Shown here piece by piece: positions 12,857-21,115 of a stretch of 64,000 bases of DNA (position 1 is its first letter; each line of letters starts with the position of its first letter). A model generated the notes under the pieces. It was not told the DNA's origin. It did no database searches and saw only the letters and a list, made by a program, of their open reading frames with translations. Both the position numbers and the translations under genes were made by a program. The DNA is from Saturnia japonica (taxonomy: Eukaryota > Arthropoda > Insecta > Lepidoptera > Saturniidae), in the NCBI GenBank assembly GCA_033032175.1, contig CM065308.1, forward strand, positions 19,091,590 through 19,155,589, given 5' to 3'.

Positions 12857-12866
12857 CGGAATCCCC
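12857..12866 (-). promoter_or_regulatory. Candidate NF-kB (kB) site, lysozyme 1
   Basis: The minus strand reads GGGGATTCCG, nine of ten matches to the insect immune-gene kB consensus GGGRAYYYYY. It sits about 62-71 bases upstream of the TATA box, the usual range for Rel-controlled antibacterial genes. The equivalent decamer in lysozyme 2 (24749-24758) reads GGAGATTCCG, with the G triplet broken. Confidence 0.45.
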
Positions 12867-12927
12867 TTTACCGCATGTACCTACAGCTGTTGTGATGTTA
12901 ACGTTATATGAGGATAAATTCTCTGCA

Positions 12928-12935
12928 TATATAAA
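12928..12935 (+). promoter_or_regulatory. TATA box, lysozyme 1
   Basis: TATATAAA lies 73 bases before the ATG. A TCAT initiator-like sequence is centred 31 bases downstream at about 12957-12960, the expected TATA-to-start spacing. Confidence 0.7.
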
Positions 12936-13000
12936 CATCGAGCATTGATGTAGGAATCATAAGTTCAACGATATCGTCGCCGGTGACACGCGTTAAAAAA

Positions 13001-15064
13001 ATGTTCAAGCTCGTAATTTTGTTTGCCGTTTTGGCTCTCTCTTTGCATTGCGAGGGGAAACGGTTCTCAAGATGTGAACTCGTACAGGAGCTGAGAAGAC
13101 AAGGCTTCGATGAAAGCTTAATGAGTAACTGTGAGTATGTTATTAGTTATTTAGATAAGTTTTAATTTTAGTATAGCGAAATTTCGTTTGATAGATAGGA
13201 AATATTTTTGACAACTCGCGTTTTATTGTTATCTGTTTCACCTGCGATATCGTACGTTTTGATTACATTATAATAATTGATAATAATAAAACATAGCGCA
13301 TAGCGTTCAGAGATAATGTGAATAATGGAATAATTAGTTAAAGATATTTATTTCTACATAATCACAAAATTTTCTTCTTTTTATTAATAGTACCTATTTA
13401 TATTAAGGTGGCCCACAAAATAACGTCTTTTTTTATACGTGCAGTTTTGTATATTTATTGTATACAATTCGTGCTTGTTCTAAATTTAAAACTTTTTTAT
13501 TCTCTTGTGAGTAAAAGAGTGTTTTATTCACTGTTATCGATGAATAAAATGCCCTTTTTCGAGTGACAATGGTAAAAAAGAAATTGTCTCGTCTTGTAGA
13601 TAACTATGTTCTACGGTTGACTTGACATTAAACTTTCATCAAATGACGATGCGGCCTAAGACCTTAAGGCCTAAGGCCTTGCTATGCCTTGAGGAAAAGT
13701 AGAATTCGGAAATACTGTCCACATAATTTTTCAAACTCAAGCAGTATATCCTAACGGTTGATCAGCTACAGATTGGCTGTTACCAATGAGGACTTAGAAT
13801 TTATCTTGTTGTACAATATTGTTTTGCGGCTACTTACCCGTGAAGACTTAGAATATATCTTGTTGTACAATATTGTTTTGTGGCTACTACCTGTGAGGAC
13901 TTAGAATGTGAATTATCTTCGTTATAAAAAAACGTAAAATAATCATAAAAATCGATTACCGAATCTTCCAATGACGTTCCATGTGAAAGTCTGTTACCGA
14001 GCTAGGTCTGGGGGCGAAGTAGGTGTACAATGCTGTTTTGCGGCGAATATCCGGAAGGACTTAAGGATGTATGTTATTTATCGTTTGTTTTGCGAGAGAC
14101 ATATTTGTTGAATTTGGCCACGTAAAACCATCTCAATTTTTTAAACCACCTCATGGTACCTTTTCAGGGGTTTGTCTCATTGAGAACGAAAGCAGCCGTT
14201 ACACTGACAAAGTTGGTAAGGTGAACAAGAATGGATCACGAGACTACGGGCTCTTCCAGATCAACGACAAATACTGGTGCAACAACGGTTCTACCCCCGG
14301 AAAGGATTGCAACGTCACTTGTAATCGTGAGTGACTATTTTGCTGATATTTTATCCGTATTTATTCATTAAAAAATTATTAATTTGAACAAAGCAATGAC
14401 GGCTCAGTTGATAGCGTGTTCGAACTCCGTGTTGATCGACGTAAGTTCGAATCCCTGCAATAAGCCTGAGCTTTCGGTGAAAGAAAACACCGTGATGAAA
14501 GCATACTATGGTGGTAGGGATGTTTCTAATGCCTGGCTAGCTACCACACACAAGTTACACACTCACCTACAACAGAACACTCCGACAGCTGCACTTAAGA
14601 GTCCGTCTTCCAACTAGGCTTAGCGTGTTACCATCTTGAGTCACATCATCACTTAAGAGGAGGTGAGACATTGTGGCCACAACACTAAACATAATAATGA
14701 TTGGATTGTACTGTGCGGTAAATTTTTAAGTTTTTTCTAAACAGCGATAGGCTGCAATGACCTATATGACAAAATGTCCTTAGTGAGGTGTTACGGCACT
14801 CGTATCTCCCTTGGAATGAGAATTGTCGGTAAGGTACATCAGTTAAATCAGCTAGTTGTTGGAGTCTATTTTTGTAGTTCGATCAGAAAATAATATCACG
14901 TAATTCAAGTTCTTCTTCATTCACACGTTTCAGAACTCCTGACTGACGACATCACCGTCGCAGCGACATGCGCTAAGAAGATTTACAGACGCCATAAGTT
15001 CGACGCTTGGTACGGGTGGAAAAACCACTGCCAAAGATCGCTCCCAGACATTAGCGGCTGTTAA
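13001..15064 (+). CDS. Lys: C-type lysozyme 1 (secreted muramidase)
   Basis: Three exons, 13001-13130, 14168-14326 and 14934-15064, join through phase-1 GT...AG introns to 139 codons. Residues 1-19 form a signal peptide ([19 protein letters not shown]), leaving a 120-residue mature enzyme starting KRFSRCEL, the standard lepidopteran length. All eight cysteines are present. The catalytic pair is Glu32 (ENESS) and Asp50 ([11 protein letters not shown]) in mature numbering. The enzyme cleaves the MurNAc-GlcNAc bond of bacterial cell-wall peptidoglycan and is an immune effector of fat body and haemolymph in moths. The start is the first in-frame ATG; an upstream GTG extension has no support. Mature net charge counted from K/R/D/E is about +5. 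A candidate kB site and a TATA box precede it. It resembles known moth lysozymes more closely than its duplicate at 24893-27509. Confidence 0.95.
13788..13910 (+). repeat. 54-bp tandem repeat in lysozyme 1 intron 1
   Basis: The unit starts GAGGACTTAGAAT at 13788, recurs at 13842 (GAAGACTTAGAAT) and 13895 (GAGGACTTAGAAT), and contains CTTGTTGTACAATATTGTTT. A weaker relative is near 14020-14070. The corresponding intron of lysozyme 2 holds scattered matches at about 26170-26235 and 26490-26515. Confidence 0.75.
14394..14697 (+). repeat. S2 tRNA-derived SINE in lysozyme 1 intron 2
   Basis: The head has an A-box-like GGCTCAGTTGATAGCG and a B-box-like AGTTCGAATCCC about 45 bases later, followed by a 240 bp body ending TGTGGCCACAACACTAAAC. 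A copy sits at the matching position in lysozyme 2 (26821-27080), so it was inserted before the gene duplicated. Others: 38706-38890 (+) and 40085-40270 (-). Confidence 0.75.
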
Positions 15065-15256
15065 GAATACTTTAAGTACCGTAAGCCATCTAAACAGGTC
15101 TCGAAGCTCCGTTTCAGAAAACATGTTTATAAATACCACCTATAATAAAACTGCCTCAAAAATTCAAGTTAACGAAAATAACTCAAAGATTTAGGTATAT
15201 TGTTGAAATTGATCATGTAAATCGAAAGCTTTTTTTGTATTTTTACACATATGAGA

Positions 15257-15262
15257 AATAAA
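15257..15262 (+). terminator. Poly(A) signal, lysozyme 1
   Basis: AATAAA 193 bases after the stop. The same GAGAAATAAAGACTA context occurs behind lysozyme 2 at 27693-27698, so the whole 3' UTR was duplicated. Confidence 0.7.
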
Positions 15263-15412
15263 GACTACATAATATAAATTGTTTCTTTATTTCATTTTAC
15301 GGCTTTTGTGACTTCACCATTGCTTGGGAGCGAGCGCTTAAGGCACTCAGCCGCGAAAGCGTGGCAGATCGAGCTCAGCTCGAGGTCTAGTATAGTAAGT
15401 ATAAAAAAAAGT

Positions 15413-16342
15413 CATGTGTGCAATTCACACGTGATAGAAGTGAAACGTTCACATCTATGTTTTTTTTTTAATTCAGAAAATGATCAAATAAACACTAATT
15501 TAATGTTTATGAAAATGTACATACAAGTACTCAAAACATCATTTTCAATTAAGGCATCACCTTGCACATTTCAAATATCCATGGGAATATCATCTGAAAA
15601 AACTACAAACTTATTTTAATACGTACACGTATACAAAACACCACGGTTGTTGTGATGCCTTTTCCTAAATAATAACTAAACAAAATGGGATCTTCTGTCA
15701 TGTCAAAACTATCTAGAAAGTTTATTTGACATCTCAAAATTCGTACTATTCAATGTTCGTACCTACTTTTTTAGTGTTGGAATTTTTATTTAAGCGCCCT
15801 CTAGGAAGTTTTTATGGCAAAATGCACTGTTTTACTTTGGTAACGTAATTTGCAAATTCCATATTTGCAAATTCCATAATTTTATTTTATTCGATTTCTC
15901 ATTTTAACGCCCTCTATTGTTACTTCTGTACGAACTGGAAATGGTGTAATTTCTCATAATGGACCATTCAAAATTATTCCCATACTGTTTGTACAGAGAC
16001 CGCTAACCGTAACAATTTCATTTTTACAACTAAAATAACGTAACACAATATCAATCAGTAACAGAATGCCATAAGTGTTGTCTAAAAAGCTTTTGTTTTG
16101 TGTCTTTTTTGTGAGGGAATAAAATTCATTATTGCGTGGCAACAAACCTCTTTTGTACCATTTTACCATTGCCTAAAACTTTCCTATCTCATTTTCTCCC
16201 ATGTTAAATCTTATGAATTTATGTGTCTGTTTCTTTTTCTTGTCGCTTTTTCGTTTCATCGACTTTCAAATAACAACGATGCTAAAGAAGTTTTCACTTC
16301 AAAACAGAGGCAGTCATGAGGACTGCCGACAGAAGTGAAAAC
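15413..16342 (+). repeat. F4 repeat, copy 1, with terminal hairpin
   Basis: Shares CAATTCACACGTGA, AGAAAATGATCAAAT, GTGGCAACAAACCTC, CCATTTTACCATTGCC and GTCGCTTTTTCGTTTCATC with 52525-53066 and, in part, 36007-36352. It ends in a nested inverted repeat (16290-16342). It is absent from the equivalent place in duplication copy 2, so it probably arrived after the duplication. The 16343-16680 stretch repeats the GAAGTTTTCTCTTC motif. Confidence 0.6.
16290..16342. repeat. Nested hairpin at F4 end
   Basis: Outer arms GTTTTCACTTC (16290-16300) and GAAGTGAAAAC (16332-16342) are perfect complements. Inside them GGCAGTC and GACTGCC form a second perfect 7 bp stem around a 5-base loop ATGAG. Confidence 0.7.
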
Positions 16343-16768
16343 TCAATTTTCAATTTTTAAATCAATTATACTGTGGTGTGTAATTATCAGATTATTGCAG
16401 AGCATGTTGGTGACGCGAAATTACAAGATTTTATCCACCCAAGAAGTCTAACACGCATGTGTTACAGTCGAGTATATATTAGTAACGATGTATTAGTGTA
16501 TATATATGTTTATACATGTACACAGGCTGCTATACTACGCGTTGCTAGTCTGATGCAAGCGCAATACGTCACGAGCATGTCGGGGTCATCGGTGACGCTA
16601 AGGTCACGCGAACCCCATGTTTTCCCCTACCAAAAAGCGCTTAACGCGGCTTAAGAAGTTTTCTCTTCAAAAACTCCTATTTTAAACTTAGATAGTAAGA
16701 CATTAACTAAATACAACATTTCATACAAATCGTTAGAAATATCCGAGAAACCAATTATGTAGGTATAC

Positions 16769-17070
16769 TAGCTGAGCCCCGTGGTTTCACCCGTGTTAAT
16801 TTTATCCGACCAAGTCCAACACGCTGCCAACAAACCCGTGTAGTATATCGTTGGATTCTTCTCACTTCCCGTACTTCCAGATTTCTTGACGTTAATAGTT
16901 ACTGCTTCGCACCTAAGGATTGTAGCGTGAAGTTATATAGCCACCTTCTTTAATAAATAGCCTATCAAATACAAAAACAATTTTTCAAAATCAGACTGTT
17001 AGTTCTATAGATTAGCGCGTTCAAACAAAACGACAATCTTTTCAGTTATATTACTATAAGTATAGATATA
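16769..17070 (+). repeat. R2 repeat behind lysozyme 1
   Basis: Starts ACTAGCTGAGCCCCGTGG and continues to a TATAAGTATAG end. The equivalent copy behind lysozyme 2 is at 27925-28250, so it was present before duplication. Confidence 0.65.
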
Positions 17071-17262
17071 TTTAAATTAGAGTGGTTAAAAAATAGTAGA
17101 CCAAAATTAAAAGACGGTATACTTTATAAAAAAAATTGTTTTGTAAAAAATTAAAAATCTTGAACGAACCTGTAAATATTTTTTAATCTAGTTGATTTTT
17201 GGTAAGCATTCTTAAAACAATAACCTACGTCCTATAGCAACATACTTTCATTTGAAAATATT

Positions 17263-17263
17263 A

Positions 17264-17306
<43 letters not shown>

Positions 17307-17310
17307 TAAT
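17263..17310. repeat. Poly(A) and (AT)n simple repeat
   Basis: An uninterrupted A run of about 18 bases followed by about 11 AT units. It sits at the place where copy 2 of the duplication carries a Tc1 element (28446-29924). Confidence 0.85.
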
Positions 17311-17874
17311 AATATGTATAAAAAGAATTGCTCAAATTAGACATGTACTTGTTGTCTTTGGACAGAAATCTTCTCTCCACAAGAGCACTAAGAGAATATA
17401 CATATACAGTAGTATAATGTAGCTAGCCATCTGATCAACCCAACTTAACTGAAATGTCCCATTAAAAACAATGAATAAATGAAACAATAATAAACCGTTA
17501 CGTTTATTTACCGTCTCTTAGTTGATTATTTTTATCGGTTGATTAGCTGATTGCTCACCTAATTACCTACTTATCAATGATATGAGTTCACAAATAAATC
17601 CATTTTCTGATTCTACAATGTCTATAAGTAAAACAAAAGCTATTTATACTTACTTTAATATATAATTAATTTAAAATAACCAATTGATTTTTTTTTAAAT
17701 TAATTGAGTTACGAATTAGTCGTAATATCGAATAATTAGTCGAATATTTATCATTCCGCCTGTCATTCAGGGAAAGAAGGAAGCTATTTTTCTTCTATAA
17801 AAAAACATTATTGTAAGGAAACTTGGGAAATGAAAATATATAAGAATATTTTTGTGTGGGGTTGAAAAATCAAT

Positions 17875-18245
17875 TTTTTTTTGAAATGATAATTTCTTAA
17901 CGGAGGGTAAGCCGCTTCGTAACGTAACGCGTTACGGCGCCATTAATAGTAGCATAGTTTCAGTCCTAACAACACGCTCGTAGCCTAGCGGTCGTAAGCG
18001 TGACTGGTATGGCAGAAGTCCTAGGTTCGAATCCTCGCCGGCTGAGAGGTATTTAACTCGTGGTCGATCTTGAACCCCCCTTTCTCCTCTAAGGAGCTCT
18101 GAAAACCTTCCTAAGCGCAGCGCAGTCAACACAAGGTTATTTGGCTGTGATCTTCTGTAGGGTGTGTAGGTATATTTCACCAGTTGGGGTGCCTCAAAGT
18201 AGAAATAATTTTCTCTGTGCCCTACTGTGCCTTTCTATTATGTAG
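17875..18245 (+). repeat. S1 composite SINE, longest copy
   Basis: A leader with the palindrome GTAACGCGTTAC and GGCGCCATTAATAGTAGC precedes a tRNA-like head: A-box-like TAGCCTAGCGGTCGTAAG and B-box-like GGTTCGAATCCTCG. A 200 bp tail containing TTGAACCCCC, GGTTATTTGGCTG and GATCTTCTGTAGGG follows. The same tail occurs behind a different head in F5 repeats (40277-40560). It cannot be an intact tRNA gene because the body continues without a 3' acceptor stem. Confidence 0.65.
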
Positions 18246-18399
18246 TTAGATGGATGGTAGGCATGACAACAATCCGGGGAGTTAACAACTTTTGGAAAAC
18301 AGTTTATATGTTGAAAATGATACCCATGAATTTTTTTTTTCATTACTTACTTCATAAAAAGTGGTCAATATATTTTTTATTGAAATGAAAACCACGACA

Positions 18400-18545
18400 C
18401 AAAAATGCGCCATTATGGTCCCGTTACGTCATCATTAATTTTAAATGTCATTTTTTATGATAACATTGAATGAACGTCCTGAATGGTGACGTCACATTAT
18501 CTAATCGGCGTTTCAAATCACGTGACTCACAGAGAAAAAATATTG
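18400..18545 (+). repeat. F7 repeat fragment
   Basis: Shares GCATTATGGT/GCCATTATGGT, CGTCATCATT, GTGACGTCAC and AATCACGTG...TTCACAGA blocks with 50221-50670. No coding potential. Confidence 0.4.
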
Positions 18546-18654
18546 ATTAATTTTCCTTAAAAAGATTTGTATTGTTTTAGGCTTTTTATGTTTGGACCAA
18601 TATTACTCAATAATTTACTTTAACTTTTAAACAAACAGTCAATTTGCTGATTAT

Positions 18655-18970
18655 TGTGTCCGCCTGGATCGCGACCACCATACACCAGATGAAACATCCG
18701 CATTAGTGGCGCGTTTAGGGGTGTCGCCTTCCAGCGATTATTGCATCATCAATAATCAAGCGGGCTGGTAAGGACCTACATACACCTGTTTGCGACCACG
18801 CGAACACCATGCATATGGCTATGAAACTGTCCCAGTGGTTGTCTTTTATTTTTTTGTCGCTTTTCGCGCTCAACCAGTGCGTATTCAGCTGTCGAGAGGC
18901 TTGCAGTCCGGCTTGACAGCGACGACCTTCGATGGATTACCGATCTCTCGGTGGTCACAGTCATTTTTAC
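18655..18970 (+). repeat. F6 repeat
   Basis: Starts near GGATCGCGACCACCATACAC and ends near GATGGATTACCGATCTCTCG plus GGTCACAGT. Other copies or fragments are at 10980-11125, 42255-42560, 49375-49460 and 58870-58965 (reverse). The GATGGATT...CGATCTCTCGG core is the best conserved part. Confidence 0.55.
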
Positions 18971-19100
18971 TCGACTAAAAGGAGCGTTGTGTTTTCCGAG
19001 TGTATGTATGTACCTAGTTTGTTTCGAAAATTTTTAGCTACAGAATAAATACAATTTCTATTTAGATAGCTAATTTCAATACAATCTATGTGTAGTTATT

Positions 19101-19165
19101 TTTTGAAGTGATAACTTCTTATGGGAGGTAAACCGCTTCGTAACGTAACGCGTTACGGCGCCACT
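19101..19165 (+). repeat. S1 SINE leader fragment
   Basis: Only the leader survives: GAAGTGATAACTTC (a small hairpin), GGTAAACCGCTTCGTAACG and GCGTTACGGCGCC. The tRNA-like head and body are missing. Confidence 0.6.
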
Positions 19166-19670
19166 CTGTCTGGCTTCCCTTCTCTACTCAGTGTTCTAAT
19201 GTACATATTCAACAATTGTAACTAAGGATAAAATATATCTTATAACCAATAAAAGATTTTATTAATAAATAACCTGTCCTCACATTATTATATTAATTTA
19301 AAAGCTTAAGTAATATCCTAAGCTTTTCTCAAGTTAAACAATTTCAATATTAAATAGTTCAACTTAGATTAGATTAGTCCCGAGACGCACACGTTTTTTT
19401 AAATCTTTCTAAACATTATAGTATGTCACTCCTCTTTTGTTTGCGACAATGAACGTCTCGCGAGAAGCTTTTCGTGTAATATTTTTTAATGTTTATAAGC
19501 GATGGTTAACCTTCAAGGAATCTCACGAAAATTTACAAACTGCATTTGTGGAGTCTGCTCCTCCGTTAGCAACAGTTACTTATTGGTTTTGTTAATTTAA
19601 ACCTGGTCGAGAGAACCTTAACGATGACAGCAGGTCCCGACCGACCTACAAATGCAGTAACCAATGATAT

Positions 19671-19992
19671 TCTTCTTCTTCTTCCTAACTTGACAACTAG
19701 TTCTCTTTAATATAGACCATTACTGCCATTATCAAGTGAATAAAGTGTCCTGTCTTATGACGATTTCAGTACCTATCCTAATAAAATGGTGGCTCCCTTT
19801 GGAACTTTCTAGGGAATTTTTATGGGATCCCAGAATGCATGCTCTTAGTATATACTTATAATCCACTTTACTTATGCACAAAAACCAAACGCAAAACGTC
19901 ACCAATAGGACATGATATGGGGTTAAGAACCTAAGTAAATGAATTAAAAATAAAAACCACAACATATCACTTTAGGATCCCGCCAAAAACTC
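19671..19992 (-). repeat. F1 short retroposon inserted in mariner M1
   Basis: 322 bp, flanked by perfect 12 bp direct repeats AACCAATGATAT (19659-19670 and 19993-20004). The left border is TCTTCTTCTTCTTCC, a (GAA)n tail on the minus strand. The host mariner gives an independent check that it is an insertion. Confidence 0.85.
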
Positions 19993-20028
19993 AACCAATG
20001 ATATAAGTAAAACGCCTTTTTATTTATA

Positions 20029-20393
20029 ACTAGCGATCGCTCTAAGCTCGAAATTCAGCCAGCAACTTTTTGATCATAGACTATTTTCTGTTTGACATTT
20101 GCAGTATTCATGAACCTAAAAACAATGAGTATTATCTACATCACTTGCTGTCACTTTTCGTTAAGTGACAATGTCAATATTTTAGGGGTCTAAGTTCAAT
20201 TGGCACTTTTCGGGTTAGGATTCGCAGTATTCATTTATTTTATTTAATATATTCATAATAGATATTGTAGATACATTTTAGCTTTCTGCGCTCCTTCATA
20301 TAAACTTTAACCATGCCAAATCTCACAATCTTCCGTGCACGCAATACGCTTAAAAAAGGGTAGAAAGCTTTTGCTTCACGTATTAATGTATAG
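20029..20393 (+). repeat. F2 interspersed repeat, copy 2, inserted in mariner M1
   Basis: Begins ACTAGCGATCGCTCTAAGC and ends TATTAATGTATAG; mariner sequence resumes immediately. Collinear with copies at 4317, 41589 and 47163. Confidence 0.75.
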
Positions 20394-20841
20394 AAGATAC
20401 TATTGGCAGTAACTCCTGAAAATGCCATCAGAGTGGAGTGGCTATTGCGGGAGAATAGATTCATTACAACATCTAGAGATTCAGGCTGAACTGAAGATTG
20501 GATCACAGGCAGCTTCCACCATCCTGCATGAACATCTTAAAGTTAGGATGCTTGCAAGACAACGCGACCGCTCACACAGCTTTTAGAACCATGTGCTATT
20601 TGAATACTTCGGGGGTACAGATGTTACCCCATCCTCCGTACAGCCCTGATTTATCTGTATGTGTAAAAAAAAATGCTTCGTGGCCGAAAATTTAACACTG
20701 CAGAAGAGGTCCTCGAAGAATTTCGGCTGTTATTTTTCGACCAGCCGCAACATACATTTTTTTAATGTTTCAATAACTGGTTTACCTGAATGCATAAGTG
20801 CATTGGGGTCGGAGGGGAATATTTCGAAAAGCTTTAAATAA

Positions 20842-21115
20842 ACTTTATTCATATTCTATTTTCATTTCACTAACAATTTTTGAAACAGCCCACGTATTTA
20901 TTTATGTCTATTTCTTTGGCACGCTCTATAGCCTAAACGGCTTGATGAATTTAGCATGCGAGGTGTCGTTAGGTTTCGTTAGGTGTTCGAGCTCCGCGGC
21001 TGGTCGCCTGTACAAAATACTGGCCGGATGGAAGAATGAGGTTACTTTCTTCGTCAGAAAAAGTGAGAAATTAAAAATATTCGGCTTTTAGGCCGAATTT
21101 GATTCTTGACGGGTT
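20842..21115. other. Spacer between mariner M1 and M2
   Basis: Contains an F3 fragment at about 20905-20985 (TTTGGCACGCTCTATAGCC, CGGCTTGATG, CGAGGTGTCGTTAGG). No gene seen; mariner M2's 3' untranslated sequence probably begins here. Confidence 0.5.

Larger units (their letters stand above)
12560..17420 (+). repeat. Segmental duplication, copy 1 (lysozyme 1)
   Basis: Collinear with about 23500-30275 in direct orientation. Matching landmarks: AAAGTTAATATTAATAAAAT upstream, all three lysozyme exons and their flanks, the intron-2 SINE, ATAGTAGACCAAAATTA (17092 and 28287) and AGAATTGCTCAAATTAGACA (17323 and 30204). The copies differ in length mainly by later transposon insertions. Borders are approximate. 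Confidence 0.75.
19449..20841 (+). pseudogene. Mariner transposase pseudogene M1, interrupted and internally deleted
   Basis: The N-terminal helix-turn-helix part starts MNVSREAFRVIFFNVYKRWL at 19449 and decays after YWFC*. Mariner-like sequence resumes at about 20394 with the second DNA-binding helix (AELKIGSQAASTIL in one frame). It then jumps directly to the second catalytic Asp region (LQDNATAHTA), PPYSPDL, and a C-terminus with KCI and a stop near 20839. The first catalytic Asp region is missing. An F1 retroposon (19671-19992) and an F2 repeat (20029-20393) lie inside it. Transposase would cut and paste its own element at TA sites; this copy is dead. Terminal inverted repeats were not found. 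Confidence 0.75.

Noticed and set aside
12983..13000. Possible N-terminal extension of lysozyme 1 (TRVKK before MFKL)
   Set aside because: It would need a GTG start; ATG 13001 gives a normal signal peptide, and the same arrangement recurs in lysozyme 2.
14744..14830. Cryptic lysozyme exon after TCTAAACAG in intron 2 (also in copy 2 at about 27153)
   Set aside because: It meets in-frame stops and would break the conserved Cys pattern; direct splicing of exons 2 and 3 restores a complete enzyme.
17985..18050. tRNA gene (A and B boxes visible)
   Set aside because: No acceptor-stem pairing or 3' end; the head continues into a repeated body found at other loci, so it is a SINE. The same applies to heads at 14394, 26821, 43545, 36103 and 63545.
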